From assembly GCF_030463565.1 (NCBI RefSeq), contig NC_134649.1, positions 4,661,501-4,725,500 on the forward strand: a stretch of 64,000 nucleotides of DNA, in the 5' to 3' direction. Numbering within the stretch: position 1 is the first letter of the stretch; each line of letters starts with the position of its first letter. Under the pieces are notes generated by a model. That model searched no databases and had not been told where the DNA came from. It saw only the letters and a program-made list of their open reading frames with translations. A program made the position numbers and the translations under genes. Below are positions 45,401 to 59,500 of this stretch, one piece after another. Source of the stretch: Pelecanus crispus. Taxonomy: Eukaryota > Chordata > Aves > Pelecaniformes > Pelecanidae.

Positions 45401-47841
45401 CAATGTCAGACCGCATGAGAGAAGGAAGGGGTTTATTAGGTGACAGGTGAAACTCAATGTAGGTCTTCTGAGCAGGGACCAGAACTATTTTGTTTACTTT
45501 AAACAGCCATTAAGTGAAATAGATAAACAATCTTTGTGGCAAGTATCAAAACAAGATCTCTATGTCCGGCAAATTCGTACTGAAGTTTATAATCCAAAAC
45601 AAGTCACCAATCCCAATTCTTCACTCTGCTCATTATACTGTTATTGCAACCCCATCTTCTCCTTCATTCATTTCTTTAGACTTTAACCCCCCTCAGGGCA
45701 GCGATTATTTGCATAAATGTTCAACAATTTAGTTGGGTGCTACCGCAGTATAAATATTTACTGTTGCCGATGACTAAACAGTCCCTCTCAAAATGCAAAC
45801 CTCACACACACCAACAGCTGCCTGGGGGCAGTGCCTCTCAGGCAAACCCACACAGAAAGTGGCCCACGGGTAGTAAGCGTCAGTTAACGAGCACATTAAT
45901 ACAAACAGCTGCAAATACAAAAAGCTGTGAGTTGTTTGGCTGGAAGATGGCTACAAGGCTAAACTAAAAACTGTAGTGAAGACTTTCAAAGCTAAAAAAA
46001 GTGGAGAAAGTGTATAAAATTGCATCTTTTTTGTTGGGAAAATTACTGTGAGTGGATGGCTACTCTATCTATTCCATCTTCCATACTCCTGGTGGGGCCC
46101 CTCTTTGCAGAAAAGAAAGAAAATTACAAAACCTCTGTATCACTCAGGTTTTAGACATTTCCTACAAACCTTGAAGTTTTTTTTTGGATTTGTCCTGACC
46201 TTTGCACAAGAGTAAGAACATTAGGTCACTGACAATAGACCAGCGCAGCGTTTTTTACCCTTTCTTAAATACATTCTCACAGAGGTGCCACCAGCGTTGC
46301 CGACGGGCTCGGCTTTGGGCAGCGGCAGGTACGTTTTGGAGCCGGCTGAAACGCGCTCTGTCTGACACTGGGGCAGCTCCTGATCGAGTCTTAGAGAAGC
46401 CACCCCTGCAGCACGTGTGTATCCTCGTCCTGTCCTGTCCCCACTTCCAAATCCACGTAAACCCAATCCAGTGGCTCCTTAAGGAAAAGCAATTCATTCC
46501 CTCCTAGTATGCCCTCCACTGCCTCCCAGCTTCCTGAGCATCTCTGCTTGCCAGCTACTTGTGTACGGGCAAAGACGATACAGCTCGAGGGGAGAGACGC
46601 TACTGGGGAATCTCCTCTGCTGCAAATGTGGATTTTCCTAGATTCATCGAAAGAAGACAGTAATACTCTCCAGCCCTTCTGCCTAGCCAGAGAGCCAGAG
46701 CTGGTCAGCCATACAGGGAAGCTCTCTAGCGTAGCTCAGTTCCTAAGAGCTATCATTGCAGAAAAGAGAAGCAAGAATGTTTATTTTTTCAGAATTTGAA
46801 AGTCTACCAAATAAGACATAAACATTGCCAACACAGTGGTCCCCAGTTCAGAAATTCCTATTTTAACAAATTATAGCACTTACATTTGAATGTCTTAACT
46901 AGACTTCATCTAAGAAGAGCAAACTGGGGAATTATTTCCTTTGTCTTCCTTTTTAGTTTTAAGCAATAGCTACTTTAACTCTTACGAATTTATTGACACT
47001 TATCTGCAATGCATTTTCTCTGCAGGTGCATTTGAAAATTAAACTATGCATCACAGATCAATGGTAATCAACCTGATGCCATCAAGGCTGCAACCTTTCA
47101 AGGAAATTATTACAAAAATTCCTTTAATGATTACATTCAGGGTCTGTAACAAATAGAGAACCTTGAGATTGAAGTCAAAATTATCTCTATTGGTATGAAG
47201 ACAAAATAGGAGGCACCACATCATGAACTACTTTCCAAACCGGCAAACCAAGTATCACTTATATTACCAAATTCCCTGCATCACACCCATCTTGGATAAA
47301 AAGTAGTTTTAAGCTCCTTCAGGTATTAGAGGCTCGCAGTGGTGAAATGCTGACGATGCCTTCCCATGAGTCCCTACCTCACTGTCGATAAAACTACTGA
47401 GGAGGAGAAGGCCCCATCTGGGCTTTGTACATCTGGGCTTCTTTTATAAATTGAAAGCCCCAGTAGAATCCAATTCCTTCCTGCTGTTGGAACTGAGCTG
47501 AGCAGAACGAAAGGGACAGCATGCTCTGAAGTATCAACTACTGCTTAAATGCGAGGCATTTCAGTTCTCAGCTAGATAGCTTGAATACTACTGCTACTAT
47601 AAGCAATGCGTTTCATTGCGTCTCTCTCTATTCAGCCGTGTGCAACCTGACTGACTGAAAGCTTCTTCCTGATGTAAGTCTCAACATTTACACATTTTAC
47701 AAGCTAAAAGTAAGAGCCTTCATTTGAACTGAATAGGAAAATAAAGTGAAGTGTCACAGAAATGCAAATGTGCTGGGCTTATGAATCACAAAAGCCTTGT
47801 ACTTCTGACAAATCAAGCCACTTATTAAAAACAATGCTTAC
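42429..47841 (-). other. MEF2A: MEF2A intron
   Basis: A 5.4 kb intron with donor GTAAGC (plus 47836-47841) and acceptor TTTCAG. It contains TA-rich microsatellites at 42475-42520 and 42775-42808, a T20 tract near 44362-44381, and a GC-rich patch at 43010-43260 with chance frames. No extra exon is recognised. Confidence 0.85.
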
Positions 47842-47968
47842 CAGTGTTGTAGGCAGTAGGCATGGCCGAATACACCAATCCCTGCGGAGGCAAGCTTGGA
47901 GTTGTCACAGACACCACAGGGGTAGCAAGAGGCTGTGTAGATTGAGAACTACTTATCCTTTGGGTATT
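47842..47968 (-). CDS. MEF2A: MEF2A internal exon, 127 bp (p38 target threonines)
   Basis: Acceptor CGTTTCTAG is followed directly by AAT ACC CAA (NTQRISSSQ), so the exon starts on a codon boundary. It encodes QPLATPVVSVTTPSLPPQGL, then VYSAMPTAYNT and a final G that completes the next aspartate codon. Two Thr-Pro sites (LATP and TTPS) match the p38 MAP kinase targets known as T312 and T319 in human MEF2A, which raise transactivation when phosphorylated. Donor is GTAAGC. Because it starts in phase 0 it can join either the beta microexon or the 191-bp exon directly. Confidence 0.96.
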
Positions 47969-50900
47969 CTAGAAACGATTAAAAATAACAACATGTCTTG
48001 TGATATCAGTTAGAACAATGGAAAAATCAAGTGCTAATATAAAAATAGCATTCAATTAAAATGTGTTGCTTTGCTTTATTTTTTAGTTACGAAGGCATCC
48101 TTTTTGTCAGGACAGATTTTCTAAACAAGCCAAAACATTTTGAGACAACCAAAATGATCTTGGCAAACTGAAATGAAAAACTAATTAAGACTCACTGGTC
48201 CGCTTCCCGTGCATGCAGATTTCAATAGTATTAGAGTTGCAGGACATAAAAATAAATGCAATTTCTTGGGCATATACACAACAATTCTCAGAAGTTCTTA
48301 AGTGATTTAGGAGTTTTTAGTTTTAGGGGTTTTAGTGCAGATGGTGAGGTGCAGTTCCACCAGAAAAGAGTCTCCCACTTCCCAGCTCTTTATTCCATTT
48401 TCAAAATTTTATCTGCCAGTTTTGACACTGTGCTGACTACACCTGTCCTGAAAGGAACACAGAGATCTTCTAAATTTGTGTTGATAAGACCTCAGTGATA
48501 AAATAATCTTGCTGTTCCCATGGTTCCTGAGAAACTGAGAGAGTACTTGTTATAATGCAGATACGTTTCAAAGCAAATGACATTTGAGTTCACACAGAGC
48601 AACTGTAGCTATTTGTCCTGTCAAAAAGCAAACTGGATTGTCCCACATGATCTGTTCTAACTGTAGGCATGATGCAGCTTTTTAATAACAGCCTGCCTTC
48701 CCATATACCAGAATGAACATCTGTAGCAAACATAACACTCAAATTAAGCTCATTAACCCAATTTGCTGTTTAGAAGACCCTGTATTAAACACTGTGGTGA
48801 ATACCACCAGACAGCAAAGCTGCTCTGTCACAGAACGTACAAGAGTACTTCATGGAGGCAACTTTAAATTTGTCTTCAAAATATGTAGTTCAACACCATT
48901 TAGCCATGCCAGGCACTGTCAAGAACAGGAAAGGCTACATTTTTTTTTATTTTTATAAAACAGATACTTAGTTTTACCTACAGAAGTCTTAGAAATACTA
49001 GAAGTAGCAGAAGTCTCTACACCCTGTGTTTCTACATTCTTACAGAACCATTCCCAATGAAGTGAGCTGGATTTCAAACTGCTGAAAATATGTTTTTAAA
49101 GCAAGCCTCCCTCTATCTCTGAAAAAAACATTTGCTACAAAAGTAGCAGGCTTTCATCTCTTTGGTAGAGTTCCATTTCCTAGCTTTAAAAGACTGAAGC
49201 TCCTACTGCTTTTTCCTTATTTTGGACAGGTATACAAGTATTTCAGGATCTGCAGCACTTAATTTTTTTTTCCCCCACTCTGATCTTGAGGAGTGAGCAA
49301 TATTAAAAATGCATGATTCCCTTCATAATAATGGAATGAGCAGGTACAGAAACATGGCTCTATTCAATTTTAAGCTTAAACTTGCGAAGATGAATCGAGG
49401 GCTATCAATCCTTGGCTTGTATCTTTCCAATTTAAAGAAAAAAGTATACCACAGCTACCATACTAAAATTAGCTACAATCTTCCACCAGCTACCAGCTGC
49501 TGATCTCTGTTTTGGCTGGCTGCTGTTGAAAGCCCACCTTTGAGCCTCGCAAGAATTTGGAGGCTCTTTGGCATTTGCTCCACAGATGTACCCACTCCGC
49601 TTCAGAGCTCCCAGATTTCAAAGCTCTAAGTCACAGAGAAAGTCCCACTGATTTTCTGTGTAATTTATCCCTTTAAATCACTTATGTACTTCTGAAAATC
49701 TCCACTAGACCAAGTTTATCTGGCGTAAAGATGTGTTATTAGAGCAGATTTTTGTGTCTGTCAGGAATTGACCTTTTTCCAAAGCTTTCTTGGATGGCAG
49801 CCTATAAAGTTGGGATTACTGTATAATGGAAAAGTTAGAGGAGTATACTGGGAAACAATCCAGACCAAAGGATTTCCCTATGGGATTTTTTTTTTTTTAA
49901 TGGCTAATAAAGGTGGTTTTCTGAGGTAATTTATTTCTGAATATAATTCCTAAACACTCAGCCATACAAAGACACTAAGTAATATTTAGATGTGTCTAGT
50001 ATTTGTTGTACTCGGAGATTGAGCCAAAGATTCATGAAGACTTTCAGGATTTTTTTAAATTGTTTTTTAAACTGGTGCAAATGATAGCCGTAACAGGAAG
50101 AATTCAGTATCCTTATTTCATGCTGTGCTACCGTTCCTAGCTGGTTTTCATATTCAGCGCTCAGTTCCAACCACACAGAATGAATGTTCACAGACGTGAT
50201 TTGGAACTGCTTTCTAGCACCAGAATTAGCATCAGAAATTAGCATAACAAGAGACGTAATATTGCAGGTGTAGTTCATATTCCTTTACCACGTTTGAGGA
50301 AGACACTACTGCGTTTTCTTTGGGTGAGCTTTCTTCCCCTAACAGAGGAGCCCAGTTTTAAAAACCACTAGAGGGCCCACGCTCCATGCAGTATCCTTGC
50401 ACCAACCCGCCTTCGTTAAGTCGCATTATTTCACGCTGCAAAAAGCATAGCAATTTTTAGCAGGTAGGCATACCTTAACTCAAGCGCTTTTGCGTAATTC
50501 CAATTGCAATGCTATTTTGATTAAGTGTTTTTACATTGAATTAAAGCTCTTATTTCTTGCACTGGAAACCAGACACTCCTCTATGAAGGTGAAAAGAACA
50601 TGCATGACAGCTGTTTATAACTGCAAGTCATTCCAAAAAAACCTTAAAAACTTAAATACAGACTTTCAAAAATCATTTCCCCTTACTTTTGTAAATCTAT
50701 TGCCCGTGTTTCAGGTAAAAATCAACCAACAGCATGCATTCATCAAGAAATTTATCTAAATCGCTATATTTTCCATGCTTTCATGCAATTAGAGCCTCAT
50801 ATTAGCAACAGGTCCATGTTCAAAACCAAATCAAAGTATGTAATAAGCAGACTTGTTTGTGTATCTTTACAATCGCACTCTGATGCAGCATCTTCTTGCA

Positions 50901-51650
50901 TGGTTTGTGCTACAGCAGCTAAACAATTTGCAAATTGCTCTAAAAATAAGTTATGAATTACTTTAGCCTTGCGTTATTTTCCAGACAGAATGCCAAAAGT
51001 TAAAACCTTTTGGAAAAAAATAGAGAAAACGCAAATCCCAAGAGTCTCCTTTCAAAAGCAGAATATCTTTCCACTGGAAAAAGGTAGAATTATTCATTTG
51101 CAATTCTCTATTCCTTTTGGTAAACAGGGAACACCCCTGTGGTTTGATAATCTCACGCAGGATGAAATAATTCTGAACTCCAAAAAGGTGACCTCACCAC
51201 CAATGATGTAATCGCCTTGCAAATAAGAGAAGTAATACAGGGCTTGTGTTACAATCTGAAGAACTTCATGAGTGAAGCCACTTTCTAAAAATATTCCAGT
51301 AATTTAGGGGATGATAAGTGGTTATTTATATTTTACATAAAAGACAGTAAATATCCTATACACATGGACAGTTACTCTGTAAGGCTCTTTTCCAATGTTC
51401 CCTCCAAGAGAAACAGAAGTATTTTCAGGAAAAAAAACTAGAAGTTTACAATGGAAAGTGCTAGACTTTGGATGTGTTTTCAACTTGAATTGGTCAGGTT
51501 TTGAGTCCGATAAAACAAATGTATTTTTGTCTGCTACCAAGGGAACACTGGAATTATTTAAAATATGTAATGAAACTACAGTTAAAAAGCTGTAGTAAAA
51601 GTAATTTTCAGTGTCTTGCTCTCTCTCATCAAACGGTAGCCCAAACTCAC
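47969..51650 (-). other. MEF2A: MEF2A intron downstream of the beta microexon
   Basis: A 3.7 kb AT-rich intron with donor GTGAGT (plus 51645-51650). No other exon is recognised. Confidence 0.85.
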
Positions 51651-51674
51651 CAACTCCAATTCATCCTCCTCCGA
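51651..51674 (-). CDS. MEF2A: MEF2A alternative beta microexon, 24 nt (SEEDELEL)
   Basis: A 24-nt exon flanked by acceptor GAGTACAG (minus strand, AG at 51675-51676) and donor GTGAGT. It reads TCG GAG GAG GAT GAA TTG GAG TTG, which is Ser-Glu-Glu-Asp-Glu-Leu-Glu-Leu. It is phase 0 at both ends, so it can be skipped without a frameshift. This is the MEF2 beta exon, an acidic insert included mainly in neurons and muscle that strengthens transactivation. It is far too short for gene finders. The reference mammalian peptide has Glu where this one has Asp at position 4. The splice signals, length, phase and location between PPL and NTQR all agree. Confidence 0.95.
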
Positions 51675-53350
51675 CTGTACTCAGCAAACAAGAGGGATAA
51701 CACAGTTACTAAAAATAGCATTGCTTTCAAAAATGAAAGAAAAAGTCACGTTTGTGCTTCAGGATTTTCATTTATTTTAATTAATAATACGAATTTGCCA
51801 CCTGATTCTGTAAATAATACTACTAGGAAGTATAATACTTTACGTAATTCGGGTCAATTAAAAAATAACAGTACTGAAAAACACACATGCTTTGCCAAAA
51901 TTAGTGCAGAAAGAGCTTAGTGAAAACAAGGACGCAGCTACACATTGACAACATATGTAACCATGGAACACAGCAGTTTCTGGCTGGACTGATCCCATAA
52001 ATATCCAAGCTCAGTAACAAAATATTTTTCACATACAACCATCATACCATCCCAGCACCTCTACTCTCACATCTCTTTCCAATTGCCTCAAAAGAGACAG
52101 ACAAAACCTAAATTGAGTGTTATGTTGTTCTTAACAACACAACAGTAAATAGGTACTGAATACTACTAACATTAGAACAACTGCATTAACATGATCCTCT
52201 TCTTGTATCTATTTATAATTAATTTAAAAGTGTATTTTTCACTTTAATAATCAGCCAGTGTATTTCCTATGTCTTCTGCACTTCAGTATTCCTAGAAAAA
52301 CCTAAAGCTTCAAGAATCATTACTCTGAGGATAATTACAGCTTTTGTTACTTGGATTAATTTTGTATTATTCATCATGAATACCAGTAACAAATGTAAGC
52401 ACTTGTGGTATCTTAAAAACAAATAAGAATTATACAGACAGTACTTGTATTGTTTATATCCTGCTCCTCTTGGTTATGGTTCATTCTTCCATACACAGAA
52501 AACAGAAAACGTACACATAGATGTTTAAAATTCCTGCATGACAGTGAAAGACCAAGACCAAAGGATCTGGCCAACCAAATTAAAGGGAAAAATAGAGTAA
52601 CTCTTCCTGAAAGACCTGTTCTGGTCTCAATGCTGTGGTTGCCTCATGCCTGACACGAAACTTGTCTGCTATTCCAAATCTAGGCTGAACAAACATTACA
52701 CTACCAACATGCCAAACTGCACAGTAGCATTGAAGAGTACACAAATAGGGACTGAGCCTGATCCTCATTACTCTTTTATGCCTTCACTGAAGGCGTGACA
52801 TCCACCATAGAACACACAAGGTTGCATTCCAGCACACCACATCAAACAAGCGTGTCTTCTCAGACCATCATTACCACTGAAGCTCCATTTTATATCCCAC
52901 AACCATTACGATCCAGGAAAAACAGGTACAAAGTGTGCTTTAGGGGATGTTAATACAGTTCACATCACCAATAAGATGAGCCATTCCTCCACAGAATAAT
53001 GCATAACCCTTTTTAAAACCCACATCCTCCAAACCAGCAAAATTCTCGGTACCAAGTCGGTGAGATGTCATATCAAAACAACAAAATCCCAATCTATGTC
53101 TCTAGGATTGCATTCTAATTGCACTTAGGTCAGACTGCTATTTTACACTTTAAAAAAAAACTCCTTACAAATTTAACTTCTCCCAAGGTAACAACTTGTA
53201 ACTTAGATTTTCATTAGTGAAATTTCAGAATACAAACACATCTCAATTACTGTAACCTATAGTAAGCAGATGACATAGCTTCCCCCTGTGCATGTGAGCA
53301 GAACACTTCATTTTTACAAAGCCAGTCATAGAACAAATGTTTTAACTTAC
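51675..53350 (-). other. MEF2A: MEF2A intron upstream of the beta microexon
   Basis: A 1.7 kb intron with donor GTAAGT (plus 53345-53350). It is AT-rich and no extra exon is seen. Signals that control microexon inclusion would be expected here and just downstream of 51650. Confidence 0.85.
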
Positions 53351-53541
53351 CAATGGTGGCATCATACCCTTGCTGGAGGGTGGGATGACAACACGGAGGT
53401 CAGGTTTGCGGTTGTTCATTCCAAGATTACCTCCTCCAGGGGGAGGTGGAGACTTTGTCGGCATGACTTTGCCTAAGCCATTCCCACCACCAGTAGTTCC
53501 AAGTAGACTTGGTGAAGCTCGAGAATTCACAAACCCATTTC
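53351..53541 (-). CDS. MEF2A: MEF2A internal exon, 191 bp (p38 docking site)
   Basis: Acceptor TTCCTCTTTCAG, then GA completing a glycine codon, then [37 protein letters not shown] and so on. It ends with [14 protein letters not shown] (53369-53410) and GMMPPL at a codon boundary before donor GTAAGT. The [10 protein letters not shown] segment is the known MAP-kinase docking motif of MEF2A that binds p38. The exon joins in frame to the 60-bp exon upstream (G|GA) and to either the microexon or the 127-bp exon downstream. The frame is intact. Confidence 0.96.
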
Positions 53542-56500
53542 CTGAAAGAGGAAAAACAAACGTACCGTAAGACTGAAGAGAAGTAGCAACACAAAACCTT
53601 GGTGCACGTGTACAAATTTCGAAATATTTCTTTTGTAAAGCTTCCAATAACAAACTTCTCAAGAGGCACAGTATTGAACAATCGAACAAACAAAAACCAC
53701 TTTCACCAGAAGATCAATACGTAAAGGTAATATCACCTCAAGGGCACAATGTGGCAGCTTAAACGCTGAGAAGAGCGTATTGCCAAAGAACTATTTCTAA
53801 TAACATCTGTTGTTGTGGTTTTTTATTTTGCCCTTTGAAGTTCCTCCATGCTGAACTTGCAAAAAAGTGGGTGCTTTTGCACAACCCCACTTCATCCCCA
53901 CCCCCACAGAACATGAACTATACTGAACTGCTGCCTGTGAGAATAAAAAAAATCAGCTCTTCAAGTCTCTATTTCTAAAATGTATTCTTCAAATATCTTC
54001 AAGATCTGCAGGACTCCAATATGTATTCTCTAATAAAATTAATTTCAGTCTCAAAAATATATACTGTCTGATTATTATATTTAGCAACAATGAGGGGAAC
54101 AAATCCTTTCCCTTCAAATTCATTCCAAGCTCTGGACACAAATATACATGCCATTTATGCCCATCAATTTATTTTACACAAGTAAAGTAGAATTAGACCA
54201 GCCAAAGCCTACAGGTCCTGGCTTCAGCACTGAAATCTCCAAAAGCTGAATACGCTAAGATACAGGCCTTAGCTTACACTCAAAACACATCAGAAAAAAG
54301 TAACAAGACAGTAAAACAGTTAAGTGCTTAGTATTCCATTTTCCTGAACTGACAAAAGCACCAATCATGTTAACCAAAATATGTTTCTCAAAAAATTTTA
54401 AAGCCACATTCCAATGATTTTATCATATTTACAGCAACAATTCCCACAATACACACACCTTATTCAGCTGCAAATGAAAAAAAAAGTTGTTAAGCGAGGA
54501 GAATTTCACAACAGGGAACCCTATAGTTCACACTACAGAACTTGTGTATGGGCATGTATAAATAAATACAATTCATAGTAAGATTATGTTTATACTAACA
54601 TTGCAGTTCTGAAAGCAGGCTTTATAGTCACAATTCAGGGAAAAGTCTATTACACAAAGTTCACTGTCTGAGAAATTCTCTTCTAATAGCCTGTAGCGCC
54701 ATAGTGGCATGAATTTTGTATTATTATTCTAATTTGAATAGGCCCCTATGCCCAATCCAATTTTATTACATTAAGTACATATTAGTCTAAAAGCCATTAA
54801 AGTAAGAAAGTTGTCAGTGTCACACTCTACGTTCTTCAGCAAAACTTCTAATGCCTTTAAAAGCTTAGCAAGAATAAGGAACAATAACATGCATCAGTAA
54901 CAGCACACCACTCGATGAAGGTGACTGGTACTGCTAAGATACGTGGCTAGCACATGTTGAGAACCAAGGTGTGAATTCACCAGGATGCGAACGAGGCAGC
55001 CTCCTCCAATACTACTGATCCTCGCTACATGGTGGGGGAACTGCCAAATGCAATCCTCGCCTTTTCATGTCCACCGTAAGCGGAACCCTACATATTGTTT
55101 TAGCCATTTAGACACAGAAAAAGCAAAGATTAATGTAAGAATTACAACAAAGCTCTTACGCTGATCTGAAGATACTCTACTGAAAGGTCTTTTGGAAACA
55201 AAGCTATTGCTAAATATTTTTAAAGAAAAAAATTCTAAGTAGATAGAGCTTACTGGAATTTGCAACCACAGTATCCTTTTCACATATGGAGGAGCAGTAA
55301 ATTCACAACTTTAAAGCCAGGATTTCAAATTCTGGATTTACTTTCTTTGTGGATTTCCTACTGTGCCAAAAGCCTGACCACACATGGATGATCTGATATG
55401 TCCCTTGAGTTTTTCAAGGTTAACAGAGCAAGGAGGAGTTATTATAATTTAGTACTTTCCTAAAGCATTTGTATAGGAGGTGTGGGAATATGTTTTCTGA
55501 GAATTCTACCATTTAACTTGGAAGTTATGGGGGAAAGAAGGAACACAGACAGCAGAAAGGAGAAAAAGCTTTTTATGTCAGCATTCTTCCTTCTGTATTA
55601 AAAACCACAGCAAAAACCCATTTTGTGATTAAAGCATCTACATTCCTCAGTAGAAAACAGCAGAATTTATTGGGATGCTTCTAGGTTTGTGATAAAATTT
55701 AGTTAAAGTGGCTGAAAAGTTGGGCTGGAGCTGAGAATACATACTAGAGCTAAATATACTCTTGACTGCCAGGAGAAAACTAGCCACAGCTAGGTCACAC
55801 AGAAAAACCAACCAGCAAAAAAAGAGAAATTAAGTTGTGTGCTACCCCTAAGGTTCCTGAAACTCTGAGACAGTTTTCATGGAATCATGGTTTGGTTAAA
55901 TAGTTATGCATCAATACCTATCCATTAAAAAGGACTGCAAACATTACTTATAGACAGCCTACAGAGCATCAGATTGCAAGAGAAATCTTGCACAACGGAC
56001 AGAGTAAAAATTAAGTGGATTTGGAAACAGATGTGAAGGAGGAAAAACTATTAGGAAATAGCATCATTTTCACCAAATTATATTTTAAAATTGTTACAGC
56101 ACCTAATGGAAGGTAAAAATGCCAGACCATTTAAAGAACTAACTGTTATAAAAGAAGTAAAGTCTGGGCTTTAATCTAATAATAAATAGCATTTTATTAC
56201 TCACTAGGCTGTCAGTGTTACCTTTCATATGCCAAAGCTGCAGTGATCTGAGCTGAATTTAAACTTCAGAACAATAACACCTTGTATAAACAATGGAGTT
56301 CTGTACAGCATTTTAGTCTATCCTATGATACCATTTCCTGTCCTCTGTTTTCAAGTATTTCGGTAGCTCGTGTGTTAAATCTGGACAGTGTCTTTCTTCC
56401 ACACCCAATACAGTCATTTCCTGCAGCCCTTATTACAAGGCTCTGCCAATCCTTCAGAAACATTTCATGCTTTTAGTGGTGCTGTCAAAAACAACAAACT

Positions 56501-59500
56501 CCTTGCCATTGCCTTCGCTGCACAATATCATTCAGCAGCAGGGCAGAGTTAAAGCATTTGTTCTGACAAAAGGCTGAGCATTTCTTAAAACGAGTGTTTA
56601 GAAAAAAATATATTACGAATGGGAGAAACAAAAAAATGTCCTAAGTGTCCTATGGGTATTAATCCAATAGCAGCCCTTTGTTATAAATAGCATGCATTGA
56701 ACATTTAGCAAACACTGGAGTATCTATATTGATTATTTGAAGAATTATATGCTGGGGCTGCAGTAAGACTGTAGAATATTCATTTTTAATATGAAACTTC
56801 AAGCCTTTTTTCCCATTAATAATCTAATAAGAAAATCAAATTACAAGTTAAGAGTGAAAGGATAACTAAAAGCATGGTATTTCTTAGAGTAAGGTCAGGA
56901 GCCAGAAAAAGATAATGATTACAGGATGATGCAACTATACGGCAGTTTGCCAAACTGACGCTTTAATAACCCCATAAATTCTACTTACTATTTTGTATAA
57001 TACAGAAATTATATCTACCCCACCCACTACAGATCTTCCCCAAAGGCACTTACTTTATGTTTAAAAACACTATCAAACTGAAAAAAGGAAACAGAATATA
57101 AAATCCTACATAAGTGTTAAATAAGACTACTGGGTTTACTTCCATCAGAAGAGTTTTATTTAACTCTTAATTCTTTAAAACAGACTATGAAAGTATGTTC
57201 GAAACAATTCTTTGGAAAACAGACACCAATGCAAAGATGATAAGCTCTCAATTATATGAATCATAATTTAATTAGATTTTACAATAACAAACATTGCCAA
57301 TGTATATTAGCCTACTTCTTGTTTAGGCAGAAAACATTTACTTTTGAAGTAACTTCTTTTCTGAAGCTAAATACTAAAATCCACCCATTTCAACAACTGT
57401 ATATTCTGCCTTCAGAAACATAATACAGCTTAATCTCATTTATTGTCCTGCAGCCCAAGACGTAGCATTCAATTACATGAGCCAGACTCATATTTCACTA
57501 TATAAATCACATCAGCTGAAACAACGAACACACGTGGCTGGAAAGTACTCCATGTACTTATTACTACTCAAGGAATAAATTATAGTCATTGATGCCTTTA
57601 ATCTTTTTTTGTGGTTCACCTTTGGAGAAACTGAACAGTTATACACAGTTTTGGAAAATAATTGTGGGCAAGCAGCTAAGCAATATAATATTAAGCAAAA
57701 ATAAGAAGGGTAGTAAATAAATATTTATGCCTCAAATGACATCATACAACCCAACAAATGTCACATAATTAGAACTAAACTGAAAATTCTGTTTGCAATA
57801 AGCCATCGGTTCACTATGCATCTTAAAGACCAGGAAAAAATATCTACTGAAGAAAATATTTGCTTGTAGGACCTTGAGGTAGGGCGTGGGTGCGGGGAAC
57901 TGTATTGCAAGTAAATACAACAACAGCATTTCTCTGTGCATTAGTTGCTCAATTTATTTACTTTTTTTTTTTGGTGTGACAGCTTTAAGTGGAATTTAAA
58001 AAAAAAAAAAAAAAAAACACAAAACGAAACAGCATATGCCGTTCATACCATTTTCAGCTTTGCACAGAAATCACTGCTGATTCTATCAGCATTTCAAAAA
58101 GCCAAAGTTCTCTACTAGCTTTGGAAATAATTTACTACAACATCTCAAGGAAGCTGAAATAAATGTATTTCCACTCACCTTTACAAACCAATACTTCAGA
58201 TAATACTACAATTAGAATTAAAACATACCTTTGACAGTAATGTAAGATTTTGAGACATCTAACATGTAAGATTTTTACTTCTAAGGTAGTACTTTAGATA
58301 ATAAAACGCAGCAAAAAAAAATACACATGACTAAGTGTCAAGGGAATGCTTACTCATGTTACAAAACTAAAAAAACCCTCATTTCCCAGGTTGCTGGAAA
58401 TTTTTTTTTTTGCCTAAAGCTACTTAAAAGGAGAGACAATTTTCAAGGATATTTAGAGTTTAAATGGGCCTTATTCAAGACCAGGGTTATTATTCAGAAT
58501 GCAGCAGCAAACCTAAGCCAAAGGCATGCTGCTTTTGTATCTAAATGTTATTCGACTTTGTGTGAAACATGAGCAGTGGTAATAGGATGCCTTTTAGGTC
58601 TTTCGTCAACTGAACAGTTTACAGTTAATGAAATCAGAGTTCTACTTTCTGAACTTGTTCATTTCTATGCATCTATATAAAGCCAATGTAAAGAATGGTA
58701 AAGAACGTACAACAGAAGTGATGATGTTTGTAACATCTGAGGATGTGTGGTGGTGTATCCTGGGCAGGGTGACATTTATATAAATGTTTAGACTTCACAC
58801 AAACAGATACTCTGCAATACCAGGAGATTAATAATTTGTTATACATGTGGCAAATTCTAACCAGAATTGTCTTGTACCTCTTTGTAAATCAGAAATTACG
58901 GTAAGATAATGAACACACAGAACAACATATGAAATTTCAGCTAGAATCTAAGGGTAGTTCAGGGGCTGAACTGACCACATGTGGATGGGTGATTTCCAAG
59001 GAGAGATAGCTACAATTTTAAAAAAAAAAAAAAACAAACACAAAACCAAACCAAACCCCACACCACACAAACCACCACCTCAAATGCTTTCTTCTACCAG
59101 CATGTTTTTCATGCTGATTTCAGCCAGTCATTTCTTCTGAGCTGATCTAATCAGAGGATGATGGATGGATCAAACTTTGTTATATGCTGACAACGTCTAG
59201 CAAAGGAAAAAGGTTCAGCTTGCACCCTGTGAAACAGCTGGTCTGCAGTCCACTTTCAGTACTCCTTTTCCTTGAGGAGAACTTGGAAGCTGTAAGAGTA
59301 AATAGCCTGCTCTCAGCGTTCTTCAGGGATCCTTCAACCTCTTCCTTGGAGAATGGTGGAACACTGACTGTTGTATTTACCTGCATAATCTTGAAGATCA
59401 GAGCAAGGCAAAACATTATGCCAACAATATTGACATTACAGAGCAAGAACCTTGGTCTGCTGCATTTAGCATCAGTTGAACGTACATTCTTAAGTCAAAC

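Noticed and set aside
55875-55900. GGAATCATGGTTTGGTTAAA, vaguely like an inverted CR1 end
   Set aside because: The similarity is limited to a few bases and no CR1 body follows.
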